Made by a program: the position numbers and the translations under genes | NCBI RefSeq assembly: GCF_003050705.1 | Contig: NZ_QAOG01000003.1 | Coordinates: 1 to 64,000, forward strand | Length of the DNA stretch: 64,000 nt | Direction: 5' to 3' | Source: Sphingomonas aurantiaca | Lineage (GTDB): Bacteria; Pseudomonadota; Alphaproteobacteria; Sphingomonadales; Sphingomonadaceae | Notes under the pieces: model-generated | Database searches by the model: none | Told to the model about the DNA's origin: nothing | What the model saw: only the letters and a program-made list of their open reading frames with translations | Part shown: in pieces, positions 18,133 to 27,794 of the stretch | How positions within the stretch are numbered: the first letter of the stretch is position 1 | Layout: the number at the start of each line of letters is the position of its first letter

Positions 18133-19473
18133 ATGGCAAGGAAATATTTCGGCACCGATGGCATTCGTGGCGCCACCAACGTCTCGCCGATGACGGCCGA
18201 GATGGCGATGAAGGTCGGCATGGCAGCAGGCGCCTATTTCCAGCGCGGCGATCACCGCCACCGCGTCGTGATCGGCAAGGATACGCGGCTGTCGGGCTAT
18301 ATGCTCGAATCCGCGCTGGTCGCGGGCTTCACCAGCGTCGGCATGGACGTCGTCATGGTCGGGCCGATGCCGACCCCCGCGGTGGCGATGCTCACCCAGT
18401 CGATGCGCGCGGATATCGGCGTGATGATTTCCGCCAGCCACAACCCCTATGCGGACAACGGCATCAAGCTGTTCGGTCCCGACGGCTACAAGCTGTCCGA
18501 CGAGGCCGAGGCGGCGATCGAGGCACTGATCGATGGCGACGTGCCGCTCGTGACCTCGGACCAGATCGGCCGCGCCCGCCGGATCGAGGATGCACAAGGC
18601 CGCTACATCCATTTCGCCAAGTCGACCTTCCCCGAGAATCTCCGGCTCGACGGCATGCGGATCGTGATCGATTGCGCAAACGGCGCCGCGTACAAGGTCG
18701 CACCATCGGCGCTCTGGGAACTCGGCGCAGACGTCGTTGCGATCGGCGTGACGCCCAACGGCACCAACATCAACGACGGCGTCGGCTCGACCGCACCGCA
18801 GACGCTCGCCGAGACGGTGGTCGCGAGCGGCGCGGACATCGGCATCGCGCTCGACGGCGACGCGGACCGGCTGATCGTCGTCGACGAGACCGGCACGATC
18901 GTCGACGGCGACCAGCTGATGGCAACGATCGCGGCCAGCTGGGCGCGCCAGGGCCGGCTCGCGGGCGGCGGGCTGGTCGCGACGGTCATGTCGAACCTCG
19001 GGCTCGAGCGCCATCTGGCAGCACAGGGGCTCGGGCTCGTGCGCACCAAGGTCGGCGACCGCCACGTGCTCGAGAAGATGCGGTCGAGCGGCTATAATGT
19101 CGGCGGCGAGCAGTCGGGCCACATCATCCTGTCGGATTATGCGACGACCGGCGACGGCCTCGTCGCCGCTCTCCAGATCCTCGCCGAGGTCAAGCGCTCG
19201 GGCGCGCCGGCCGGCGAAGTGCTGCACCGGTTCGAGCCCTTGCCGCAATTGCTCAAGAACGTCCGGTTCGGCGGCGGCAAGCCGCTCGACGACGAATCGG
19301 TCAAGGCGGTGATCGTGCAGGCCGAGGCCGAACTCGCGGGCAAGGGCCGCCTCGTCATCCGCCCGTCGGGCACCGAGCCCGTGATCCGCGTGATGGCCGA
19401 GGGCGACGATCTCGGCCAGGTCGAGCGCGTCGTCGACCGGATCTGCGACGCCGTACGCAAGGCAGCCGCCTGA
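18133..19473 (+). CDS. glmM: Phosphoglucosamine mutase
   Basis: A 446-residue alpha-D-phosphohexomutase that converts glucosamine-6-phosphate to glucosamine-1-phosphate for UDP-GlcNAc, and so for peptidoglycan and lipopolysaccharide. [10 protein letters not shown] opens the protein, the phosphoserine is Ser102 in [22 protein letters not shown] context, the metal loop is DGDADR, and the C-terminal [15 protein letters not shown] binds the substrate phosphate. The stop codon shares an A with the ATG of the DUF1272 gene (TGATG), implying coupled translation. Confidence 0.97.
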   Translation: MARKYFGTDGIRGATNVSPMTAEMAMKVGMAAGAYFQRGDHRHRVVIGKDTRLSGYMLESALVAGFTSVGMDVVMVGPMPTPAVAMLTQSMRADIGVMISASHNPYADNGIKLFGPDGYKLSDEAEAAIEALIDGDVPLVTSDQIGRARRIEDAQGRYIHFAKSTFPENLRLDGMRIVIDCANGAAYKVAPSALWELGADVVAIGVTPNGTNINDGVGSTAPQTLAETVVASGADIGIALDGDADRLIVVDETGTIVDGDQLMATIAASWARQGRLAGGGLVATVMSNLGLERHLAAQGLGLVRTKVGDRHVLEKMRSSGYNVGGEQSGHIILSDYATTGDGLVAALQILAEVKRSGAPAGEVLHRFEPLPQLLKNVRFGGGKPLDDESVKAVIVQAEAELAGKGRLVIRPSGTEPVIRVMAEGDDLGQVERVVDRICDAVRKAAA

Positions 19474-19688
19474 TGCTCGAGATGCGCCCCACCTGCGAAC
19501 GCTGCGCCGCGGACCTCCCCGCGGACGCCCCCGGCGCATTCATCTGCTCGTTCGAATGCACCTTCTGCGCGGAATGCGCCGACGCGCTCGACGAGCGTTG
19601 CCCCAACTGCGGCGGCGAACTCCTCGACCGCCCGACGCGGCTCGGCGAAGCGCCCCCGCAGAAGCCCGCCGCGGGCAGGCGACACTAG
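19473..19688 (+). CDS. DUF1272 small cysteine-rich protein
   Basis: A 71-residue protein with paired cysteine motifs CERC, FECTFCAEC and CPNCGGEL, probably zinc-binding ribbons. It matches DUF1272, short proteins of unknown function. It is translationally coupled to glmM (TGATG overlap). Confidence 0.88.
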   Translation: MLEMRPTCERCAADLPADAPGAFICSFECTFCAECADALDERCPNCGGELLDRPTRLGEAPPQKPAAGRRH

Positions 19689-19715
19689 GGTCCTGCCGCA
19701 ACCAGGCTCTTCTAC

Positions 19716-19818
19716 CACCCCGGCGAAGGCCGGGGCCCAATTGGAAAGGTCCAGGTAACGGACCGCTACCCTCCGTTAGCAGCGTTTCCCAGTTGGGCCC
19801 CGGCCTCCGCCGGGGTGG
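19716..19818. repeat. Palindromic element, type B (103 bp)
   Basis: Arms CCACCCCGGCGAAGGCCGGG..CCAATTGG and CCAGTTGG..CCCGGCCTCCGCCGGGGTGG enclose a 44-bp centre. It is the same unit as 4650-4753, in the 292-bp gap between the DUF1272 gene and thiD. Nothing else recognisable was seen in that gap. Confidence 0.9.
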
Positions 19819-19980
19819 GGGGGCAGGGCATAGCCCTGTCCTACATCGCCCCGATTATGCCATAGCGCAGCGTATGATCCCCACCCTCGCCAAACCCCGT
19901 GCACCGGCCCCAAACCGCCCCACGATCAAACCGCGCGAGCGTCTATACTTCCTATACTTCACTTTCCCCGCAGCTCGCCG

Positions 19981-20841
19981 ATGACCGCCAGAATCCTCAT
20001 CATAGCCGGCTCGGATTCAGGCGGCGGCGCAGGCATCCAGGCCGATATCAAGACCGTGACGATGCTCGGCGGCCACGCGACGACGGCCATCACCGCGATC
20101 ACCGCGCAGAACACGCTGGGCGTACAGGCGGTCCACCCGGTCCCCACCGACATCGTCCTCGCGCAGATCGACTCGGTGGCCGGCGACATCGGCGTGGATG
20201 CGGTAAAGATCGGCATGATCGGCTCGGCCCAGACGGCCAACGCCGTAGCCGACCGCCTGACCTCCCTGTTCCCCCGCGAAGGCGGGGGCCCAGTCTGGAC
20301 TCCCGCCTTCGCGGGAGAACAAGGAGGGGCAGGGCGACACCACCAAGCACGCATCCCCATAATCTTCGACCCGGTCATGATCGCCACCAGCGGCTCCGTG
20401 CTTGCCGACCCGGCGACCATCGCCGCGTTCGCCCGTCTCATGCGGATCGCCACGCTCGTAACCCCCAACCTCCCCGAACTCGCAGCACTCGGCGGCGAGG
20501 CAGCCGTGCGCGCGCTCGGCCCAGCCGTGCTGATCAAGGGCGGCCACGCAGAGGGCGAGCAGATCACCGACCGCCTCGTCACCGACGCCGGCGAAACGCG
20601 CTGGACCAACCCCCGCATCGAAACCCGCCATGCGCACGGCACCGGCTGCACGCTCGCCAGCGGTATCGCCACCGGCCTCGCGCAGGGCATGCCGCTCGAC
20701 GCCGCCATAGAGCGCGCAATCGCGTTCGTCCGCGCCGCGCTTGCACACGCGCCGGGGCTCGGTGCAGGGCACGGTCCGATGGGACATGCACTCGGCGTCA
20801 GCCCGTTCGACCAGTTGAAAGACCGCAAATGCCCGGCATGA
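19981..20841 (+). CDS. thiD: Hydroxymethylpyrimidine (phosphate) kinase
   Basis: A 286-residue ribokinase-fold enzyme that phosphorylates HMP and HMP-P in thiamine synthesis. It starts MTARILIIAGSDSGGGAGIQAD, has AQNTLGV, DAVKIGMIGS, FDPVMIATSG, and the catalytic-loop HGTGCTLASGIATGLA. Residues about 96-118 are an extra segment encoded by a 53-bp palindrome (20268-20320). The gene overlaps rnhB. Confidence 0.95.
   Translation: MTARILIIAGSDSGGGAGIQADIKTVTMLGGHATTAITAITAQNTLGVQAVHPVPTDIVLAQIDSVAGDIGVDAVKIGMIGSAQTANAVADRLTSLFPREGGGPVWTPAFAGEQGGAGRHHQARIPIIFDPVMIATSGSVLADPATIAAFARLMRIATLVTPNLPELAALGGEAAVRALGPAVLIKGGHAEGEQITDRLVTDAGETRWTNPRIETRHAHGTGCTLASGIATGLAQGMPLDAAIERAIAFVRAALAHAPGLGAGHGPMGHALGVSPFDQLKDRKCPA
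20268..20320. repeat. Type C palindrome inside thiD
   Basis: GTTCCCCCGCGAAGGCGGGG plus GCCCAG is mirrored by CTGGACTCCCGCCTTCGCGG plus GAGAAC, a 26-bp stem with only three non-Watson-Crick positions. The same motif occurs intergenically at 1778-1850 and 55526-55551. In thiD it is in frame and adds a Gly/Pro-rich loop. Confidence 0.88.
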
Positions 20842-21467
20842 AACACGAAAAGCTCTGCGTCGGCCCCGTCGCCGGCGTCGACGAAGCCGGCCGCGGTCCG
20901 CTCGCCGGGCCGGTCGTCGCGGCCGCGGTGATCCTGCCCGCCAAGGGCGTCCCCCGCGGCATCGACGATTCGAAGAAGCTCTCCGCCTCCGAACGCGAAC
21001 GGCTCTGCGCGCGCCTGAAAGGTTGTGCGATCGTCGGCATCGGCATCGTCGAGCCCAACGAGATCGACACGCTCAACATCTACTGGGCGACGATGAAGGC
21101 GATGACGCTCGCGGTCGACGCGCTCGCCACCGAACTCGGCCACGCGCCGGGCCACGTCCTTGTCGACGGCAACCGCCTGCCGCGCTGGACCTACCCCGCC
21201 ACCCCGCTGGTCGGCGGCGATGCGAAATCGCTGTCGATCGCCGCCGCCTCGATCGTCGCCAAGCACACGCGCGACCTGATCATGATCGCCGCCGCCGACG
21301 TCCACCCCGAGTACAATTGGCATTCGAACAAGGGCTATGGCTGCGCGCACCACATGAAGGCGCTGCGCGACCACGGCCCCACGCCGATTCACCGCCGCAG
21401 TTTCGCGCCCGTCGCCGCGGCCTATCTGGCGCGCGAGGGACTTTTCGTAAAGGAAGCGACGAGCTGA
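20829..21467 (+). CDS. rnhB: Ribonuclease HII
   Basis: A 212-residue RNase HII that removes RNA from RNA-DNA hybrids, including single ribonucleotides. The catalytic DEAGRGPLAG starts at Asp18-Glu19, with DSKKLS, HVLVDGNRLP and GGDAKSLSIAAASIVAKHTRD further on; NKGYGCAHHMKAL and HRRSFAPV close the protein. Two starts are possible: ATG at 20829 or ATG at 20838. The second overlaps the thiD stop as ATGA. Either way thiD and rnhB overlap and are likely co-translated. Confidence 0.96.
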   Translation: MPGMKHEKLCVGPVAGVDEAGRGPLAGPVVAAAVILPAKGVPRGIDDSKKLSASERERLCARLKGCAIVGIGIVEPNEIDTLNIYWATMKAMTLAVDALATELGHAPGHVLVDGNRLPRWTYPATPLVGGDAKSLSIAAASIVAKHTRDLIMIAAADVHPEYNWHSNKGYGCAHHMKALRDHGPTPIHRRSFAPVAAAYLAREGLFVKEATS

Positions 21468-21501
21468 GTTTTTCGCGCCACACCCCAAGGGCTTGAGCCG
21501 C

Positions 21502-21619
21502 GAGTCTGTCACGACTCAACATCTGGCGCGCGCCGACTCATTTGGTCGCATCTACGGAATCGCGCCGAAACGCCGTTAACGATTGTTTGCTTGACGGAGT
21601 CGGACAATTCCGCCGCTAT
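21502..21619 (+). promoter_or_regulatory. ccrM promoter region with GANTC cluster
   Basis: Five GANTC sites lie at 21502 (GAGTC), 21513 (GACTC), 21535 (GACTC), 21557 (GAATC) and 21597 (GAGTC). GTTAACGAT at about 21574-21582 resembles the CtrA half-site TTAACCAT. TTGACG at 21591 and CGCTAT at 21614, 17 bp apart, could be the -35 and -10 boxes, and one GANTC lies in the spacer. In Caulobacter, ccrM is controlled by CtrA and by GANTC methylation; the same logic is inferred here. Confidence 0.55.
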
Positions 21620-21630
21620 GGGGGTGATAA

Positions 21631-22782
<1,152 letters not shown>

Positions 22783-22790
22783 CGAATTGC

Positions 22791-22893
22791 CGTTCGTGCC
22801 GAGTAGAGACCGAGCGTAGTCGAGGGCTCGTATCGAGGTACATGTCCCTCGATACGGCATTTCGACGCGCTCGATGCCTATACGGGACGAGCG
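22791..22893. repeat. Multi-stem repeat, type E (short version)
   Basis: CGTTCGTGCCGAGTAGAGAC at the left and GATGCCTATACGGGACGAGC at the right bracket an inner pair, CGTATCGAGGTACATGT / ACATGTCCCTCGATACG. It separates ccrM from folP and resembles the longer elements at 12638-12787 and 43108-43256. Confidence 0.75.
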
Positions 22894-22938
22894 GGATTAG
22901 CCGTTTGAACGGCATGCGGATTTGGGGAAAAGGGGATC

Positions 22939-23997
22939 ATGACCAGCCTCCACCTCCGCCCCGTCCAGTTCGTCGACACCCCGATCGGCCATCCCGACGG
23001 CAGCGTCGCACGCCTCGCGGGCGGCATGCAGTGGTTCGCCGCCTATGAGGTGATCGAAGGCCGCACCCGAAGGACAATCCCGGTCGCCGACGTCGCGACG
23101 TTGGGCGCGCGCGGGGCGCATCTCCACGCGACGATCACCGCCCCCCGCGCGCCCCTCCAGCTCGGCGACCGGACGCTGCGCTTCGACCAGCCCGTCGTCG
23201 CCGGCATTCTCAACGTCACCCCGGACAGCTTCTCCGACGGCGGCAAGCATGTCGACGACCCCGCCGCGGCGGCCGCCGCCGGGATCGACATGGCCGCGGC
23301 GGGCGCCACGATGATCGACATCGGCGGCGAATCGACCCGCCCCGGCGCGGCGGCGGTCTGGGAAGGCGACGAGATCGCGCGCCTCGTCCCCGTCGTTGAG
23401 CGCCTCGCGCGCGCCGGCGCGATCGTCTCGGTCGACACGCGCAAGGCCGCCGTGATGGAGGCCACGCTCGCCGCCGGCGCGCATATCGTCAACGACGTCG
23501 CCGCGCTGCTGTGGGACGACCGCGCGCTCGGCGTGGTGGCCAGGAGCGGTTGCCCGGTCGTGATGATGCACTCGCCCGATCCGAAAAAAGGCGGTCACGG
23601 CGACGGCGGGTACGCCAACGTGCTGACCGACGTCTTCGACTGGCTCGAGGCGCGCATCGCCGCGGTCGTCGCGGGCGGCGTCGATCGGTCGCGGATCATC
23701 GTCGATCCCGGCATCGGCTTCGGCAAGACGCTCGCGGAGAATCTCGCGCTGCTCAACGGCCTCTCAATCTTCCATGGTCTCGGTTGCCCCATCATGCTCG
23801 GCGCCAGCCGCAAGCGGCTGATCGGCGCGCTCTCGAATGAGGCGCCGGTCGGCCAGCGCCTCGCCGGTTCGCTGGCTCTCGCGGTGAAGGGGGCCGAGGC
23901 AGGCGTCCAGATCCTGCGCGTCCATGACGTCGCAGAGACGGTGCAGGCGATCAGGATCTGGCGCGGGATGCGCGATCAGTCGCTGGTGGGAGGCTGA
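22939..23997 (+). CDS. folP: Dihydropteroate synthase
   Basis: A 352-residue protein whose C-terminal two thirds is DHPS: AGILNVTPDSFSDGG, IDIGGESTRPGA, VSVDTRKAAV, IVNDVAALL, IIVDPGIGFGKTLAENL, LGASRKRLIG. It condenses para-aminobenzoate with the pterin pyrophosphate made by FolK (5564-6073). The N-terminal 90 residues (up to QLGDRTLRF) are an extension seen in alphaproteobacterial versions; its role is unclear. GGGG-rich sequence precedes the ATG. It is the probable sulfonamide target. Confidence 0.95.
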   Translation: MTSLHLRPVQFVDTPIGHPDGSVARLAGGMQWFAAYEVIEGRTRRTIPVADVATLGARGAHLHATITAPRAPLQLGDRTLRFDQPVVAGILNVTPDSFSDGGKHVDDPAAAAAAGIDMAAAGATMIDIGGESTRPGAAAVWEGDEIARLVPVVERLARAGAIVSVDTRKAAVMEATLAAGAHIVNDVAALLWDDRALGVVARSGCPVVMMHSPDPKKGGHGDGGYANVLTDVFDWLEARIAAVVAGGVDRSRIIVDPGIGFGKTLAENLALLNGLSIFHGLGCPIMLGASRKRLIGALSNEAPVGQRLAGSLALAVKGAEAGVQILRVHDVAETVQAIRIWRGMRDQSLVGG

Positions 23998-24064
23998 TCG
24001 CCGCTGCATTGCAGCGAAACGCCGCTTCGCGCATTAGTTGCAGACCTTAACAAGGAGCTGTCGC

Positions 24065-24949
24065 TTGATCGTTACTGCAACACCACGTCTCGGCCAGATC
24101 CTGAGCGAGGTCTGGCGTCCGCTGCTGGGCCTGTTCGTCTGGGACGTGATCGTCACGATCACTTACTATGTGCTGCCCTTCCACGCGCCGGCCTTGCCCC
24201 TGACTCTGTTCGGTACGGCGCTCGCGCTGTTCCTCGGATTTCGTGACAATTCCGCGTATCAACGCTGGTGGGAAAGCCGCGGCCTCTGGGGCCTGATGAT
24301 CAACGCCTCGCGCAACCTCGCGCGGATGGCGCGCAACATGCTGCCCGAGCCCGAGGGCCATGACATGAAGCGGACGATCGTCCTGCGCCAGATCGCCTAT
24401 GTGAACGCACTGCGTTGTCAGCTACGCAAGCAGCCCGCGCCACCCGAGGTACTGCGGTTCCTGTCGAAGGAAGAGGCCTCGTTTGCGCTGGATCGCACGA
24501 ATATCGCCAACGGCCTGCTTGACGGTACGGGGCGGCGGATCGACATCGCGCGGCGCAACGGTTGGATCGACACGATCCAGCAGACCCAGTTCGAGGCGAT
24601 CCTGGTCGATATCGCCAACGCACAGGGCGGCATGGAGCGGATCAAGAACACCCCGCTTCCCAACCAGTACCGGTTCTTCCCGAGCCTGTTTACGCGGTTG
24701 TTCTGTGTGCTGCTGCCGATCGGTCTGGTTGAGTCGCTGGGCTATGCGACACCCGTAGGCTCGACGATCGCCGGACTGATGTTCCTCGCGGTGCTGCAGA
24801 TCGGCGACGATCTGGTCGATCCGTTCGCAGACACCATCCACGACGTGCCGCTGAACGCAATGTGCCGGACGATCGAGATCGACCTGTTACAGGCGATCGG
24901 CGATCCTGCCCCCGAGCCGCTGAAACCCGAGAAGGGTGTGCTTTGGTAA
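24065..24949 (+). CDS. Bestrophin family membrane protein (YneE-like)
   Basis: A 294-residue protein of the bestrophin/UPF0187 family, predicted anion or cation channels in the inner membrane. Visible marks are GFRDNSAYQRWWESRGLWGLMINASRN in outline, RFFPSLFTRLFCVLLPIGLVESLG, and GDDLVDPFADTIHDVPLNAMCRTIEIDL at the C-terminus. The start is TTG at 24065, chosen because AAGGAG lies seven bases upstream; the longer ORF begins at a TTG without such a site. Confidence 0.9.
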   Translation: MIVTATPRLGQILSEVWRPLLGLFVWDVIVTITYYVLPFHAPALPLTLFGTALALFLGFRDNSAYQRWWESRGLWGLMINASRNLARMARNMLPEPEGHDMKRTIVLRQIAYVNALRCQLRKQPAPPEVLRFLSKEEASFALDRTNIANGLLDGTGRRIDIARRNGWIDTIQQTQFEAILVDIANAQGGMERIKNTPLPNQYRFFPSLFTRLFCVLLPIGLVESLGYATPVGSTIAGLMFLAVLQIGDDLVDPFADTIHDVPLNAMCRTIEIDLLQAIGDPAPEPLKPEKGVLW

Positions 24950-24987
24950 TTAGGCGGTGCTTGCCTAACTCCGTCTGACCACCGCGC

Positions 24988-26403
24988 TCACGCAGCGTTG
25001 TCGATCCCCAAATCGCTGAGTTTGCGGTACAGGGTCGAACGGCCAATGCCGAGGCGGCGGGCGACCTCGGTCATGCGGCCGCGATAGTGGCCGATCGCAA
25101 GGCGTATGACGTCGGCCTCGATCTCGTCGAGCGCGCGCAGATTGCCGTCGGGGCGAAACAGCGTCACGCCGCCACCGCCCGCGGCCACAGTGGCCGGGCC
25201 GCGCTGACGGTTGCCGAGCGCGGCGATCTGCGGGAAATCTTCCTCGGTTAGCGCTGCCCCCTCGCATAACACGGCGGCGCGAAAGAGCGCGTTTTGGAGC
25301 TGGCGGACATTGCCGGGCCAGTCGTAATGGACCAGCAGCGTAAGCGCGGCGTCGGTAATGCCGAGCGGTCGGAGTCCCGGTTGCTCGGCAATCCGCGCGA
25401 GCAAGTGGCGGGCGAGTGCGGGGATATCGCCGGTCCGTTCGCGCAAGGGCGGGATCGTGACCTGGACCGCGTTCAGCCGATAATACAGATCTTCGCGGAA
25501 ACGCCCCGCCTCTACTTCGTCTAGCAATCGCTGGTTGGTCGCGGCGATCACCCGGACATCGACCTCGCGCGACTGCCGCCCGCCGATCGGTTGGACTTCG
25601 CCGGTGTGAAGAAGGTGCAGCAGCTTGGCCTGCGCCTCGAGCGGCATGTCGCCAATCTCGTCCAGGAACACCGTGCCGCCATCGGCATCGTGGAACCGCC
25701 CGATCTTACGCTCAAACGCGCCAGTAAACGCGCCCATCTCGTGCCCGAACAGTTCCGATTCGATCAGATTGGCAGGCATCGCCGCGCAGTTGATCGTGAT
25801 CATCGGCTTCTTGGCACGCGGCGAGGCGGCGTGGATGGCTTCAGCGACGACCGCCTTGCCGACTCCGCTCTCGCCCTCGACCAGCACCGCGACGCGCGCG
25901 CGTGCCGCCTTTGCCGCGATCGCTAGCGCCGCGCGAAAATCTGGCGAGGAGCCGACGATCTCGTCGAACGCGAGGAGGGCCGGAATTTTTTCGGTGAGCG
26001 GGCGGAGCTCCCCCGCGGCGGTGCCGGCAACGGCGGCTTCGAGTGCGGCGAGCACCCGGTCGGGCGCGAGCGGCTTGACGAGGAAGTCGGTGGCACCGGC
26101 GCGCATCGCGGCGACCGCATGCGCGACCGAACCATTGGCGGTGAGCATAAGGATCGGCAGCGCGGGGCGGCGGTCGCGGAGTTCGGCGATCAGCGCGGTC
26201 GCATCGCCGTCGGGCGCGGAATGATCGAGCAGGATCGCGTCGAGCTGCATCCCGTCCTGCGTGCCGAGCGTGGCGATCGCCATTTCGCTATCCGTCGCAA
26301 AAACCGTGCGCCAGCCGCCACGCGAGGCAAGCGTCGCCACCAGCCGGCGCTGCGCGGGCTCGTCGTCGATCAGCAATACTAGGCGCTGGCCGTTGCGCGT
26401 CAT
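24988..26403 (-). CDS. Sigma-54-dependent response regulator, NtrC family
   Basis: A 471-residue three-domain activator. The receiver (residues 8-120) has Asp13, Asp14, phospho-acceptor Asp60 and Lys110. The AAA+ domain has Walker A GESGVGK at 177-183, the sigma-54 contact loop GAFTGA at 224-229, Walker B GGTVFLDEIGDMP and NVRQLQNALFR. The C-terminal Fis-type helix-turn-helix ends MTEVARRLGIGRSTLYRKLSDLGI. No histidine kinase gene is nearby, so the signal and targets are unknown. I prefer the ATG at 26403 over the in-frame ATG at 26442, which adds 13 atypical residues. Confidence 0.93.
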   Translation of the reverse strand: MTRNGQRLVLLIDDEPAQRRLVATLASRGGWRTVFATDSEMAIATLGTQDGMQLDAILLDHSAPDGDATALIAELRDRRPALPILMLTANGSVAHAVAAMRAGATDFLVKPLAPDRVLAALEAAVAGTAAGELRPLTEKIPALLAFDEIVGSSPDFRAALAIAAKAARARVAVLVEGESGVGKAVVAEAIHAASPRAKKPMITINCAAMPANLIESELFGHEMGAFTGAFERKIGRFHDADGGTVFLDEIGDMPLEAQAKLLHLLHTGEVQPIGGRQSREVDVRVIAATNQRLLDEVEAGRFREDLYYRLNAVQVTIPPLRERTGDIPALARHLLARIAEQPGLRPLGITDAALTLLVHYDWPGNVRQLQNALFRAAVLCEGAALTEEDFPQIAALGNRQRGPATVAAGGGGVTLFRPDGNLRALDEIEADVIRLAIGHYRGRMTEVARRLGIGRSTLYRKLSDLGIDNAA

Positions 26404-26542
26404 GGCGAATCCTGTCCCGTTCCGGTACGGGCAATAGCGCAACCGAGTAAAGGGCGCCTTAAATGTCGCGCTTGGCGATCCCGAATGTGCCGGTTAAGGT
26501 CTGGGTGTAGAGGGTGGCACACAAAGGATTGGGACAAGAACC

Positions 26543-26665
26543 ATGGCCGGCAATGGAGACATGAAGGCGCATTCTGCGACCTATTCGAGCGTGACCGGCA
26601 TGATGAAATGGGGCGCAGTCGGATGCGCGCTGGTCGTCGCGCTCGTCATCTGGCTGATTTCGTAA
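26543..26665 (+). CDS. aa3-type cytochrome c oxidase subunit IV
   Basis: A 40-residue open reading frame with a short hydrophilic start (MAGNGDMKAHSATYSSVTGM) and one membrane helix (MKWGAVGCALVVALVIWLIS). This size and layout match the small bacterial aa3 oxidase subunit IV family, which in alphaproteobacteria is often found just before pntAA, as here (pntAA starts 5 bp after the stop). It probably sits next to subunits I-III of the terminal oxidase; its effect on activity is minor in studied species. Confidence 0.85.
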   Translation: MAGNGDMKAHSATYSSVTGMMKWGAVGCALVVALVIWLIS

Positions 26666-26669
26666 CGCC

Positions 26670-27791
26670 ATGAAGATCGCCGTCCTGAAAGAGCAAGCGG
26701 ACGGCGAGCGGCGGGTGGCCGCGACGCCGGAAACGGTCAGGAAATTCATCGCGCTCGGCGCGACGCTGGCGGTCGAGACGGGCGCCGGCGAGACCGCGTC
26801 GATCGCGGACGCCGGCTATGCCGACGCAGGTGCGTCGATCGGGGATCGCGCGGCGACGCTGTCGGGGGCGGATATCGTGCTCGGCGTGCAAGGCCCCGAT
26901 CCCGCGACGCTCGCCGGCGTCTCGCCGGACGCGTGGATCGTCGCCAGCCTCAACCCGTTTGCCGAGCGCGCGCGCGTCGAGGCCTATGCCGCGGCCGGGT
27001 ACGAGGCGCTGGCGATGGAATTCATGCCGCGGATCACGCGCGCGCAGTCGATGGACATCCTGTCGTCGCAGTCGAACCTGTCGGGCTACAAGGCGGTGCT
27101 CGATGCGGCCGCCGAATATGGCCGCGCCTTCCCGATGATGATGACCGCGGCGGGCACGATCAGTGCGGCCAAGGCGTTCGTGATGGGCGTCGGCGTCGCC
27201 GGGCTCCAGGCGATCGCGACCGCGCGGCGGCTGGGCGCGCAGGTGTCGGCGACCGACGTACGCGCCGCGACCCGCGAGCAGATCCAGTCGCTCGGCGCCA
27301 AGCCGATCTTCGTCGAGAATGTCGCAGGCATCGAGGGCGAGGGGACGGGCGGCTATGCCGGCGAGATGTCGCCCGAATATCAGGCGGCGCAGGCCGAACT
27401 CGTGTCCGGGCACATCGCCAAGCAGGATATCGTCATCACGACCGCGCTGATCCCCGGGCGGCCGGCGCCGCGGCTGATCTCGGCGGCGCAGGTGGCGAGC
27501 ATGAAGCCGGGCTCGGTGATCGTCGACCTCGCGGTCGAGCAGGGCGGCAATGTCGAGGGTTCGGTCGCGGGTGAGGTGGTCGTCGTGAACGGCGTCACGA
27601 TCGTCGGCCACCGCAACGTGCCGTCGCGGCTCGCGGCGGACGCGAGCGCCCTGTTCAGCCGCAACCTGTTCAATTTCCTGAGCGCGTTCTGGGACAAGGA
27701 CGCGGGGCGACCGGTGCTCGACGCCGAGATCGGCGACGCGATCCGCCTGACCCAAGGCGGCAGAATCGTGAACGCGCGGCTGTCGTCGTGA
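26670..27791 (+). CDS. pntAA: NAD(P) transhydrogenase subunit alpha part 1
   Basis: A 373-residue soluble NAD(H)-binding subunit (domain I) of the proton-translocating transhydrogenase. It starts MKIAVLKEQADGERRVAATPETV, contains SNLSGYKAVLDAA, the Rossmann segment GVGVAGLQAIATARRLGAQVSATDVR, and TALIPGRPAPRLIS. With PntAB and PntB it uses proton-motive force to reduce NADP+ with NADH. The three-subunit split is typical of alphaproteobacteria. The operon is interrupted after this gene by the DUF559 element and hicB. Confidence 0.97.
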   Translation: MKIAVLKEQADGERRVAATPETVRKFIALGATLAVETGAGETASIADAGYADAGASIGDRAATLSGADIVLGVQGPDPATLAGVSPDAWIVASLNPFAERARVEAYAAAGYEALAMEFMPRITRAQSMDILSSQSNLSGYKAVLDAAAEYGRAFPMMMTAAGTISAAKAFVMGVGVAGLQAIATARRLGAQVSATDVRAATREQIQSLGAKPIFVENVAGIEGEGTGGYAGEMSPEYQAAQAELVSGHIAKQDIVITTALIPGRPAPRLISAAQVASMKPGSVIVDLAVEQGGNVEGSVAGEVVVVNGVTIVGHRNVPSRLAADASALFSRNLFNFLSAFWDKDAGRPVLDAEIGDAIRLTQGGRIVNARLSS

Positions 27792-27794
27792 CAA

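Noticed and set aside
26480..26542. Possible sigma-54 promoter upstream of the cox subunit IV gene (GTGGCACAC)
   Set aside because: TGGCAC is present, but no GC at the required spacing for the -12 element was found.
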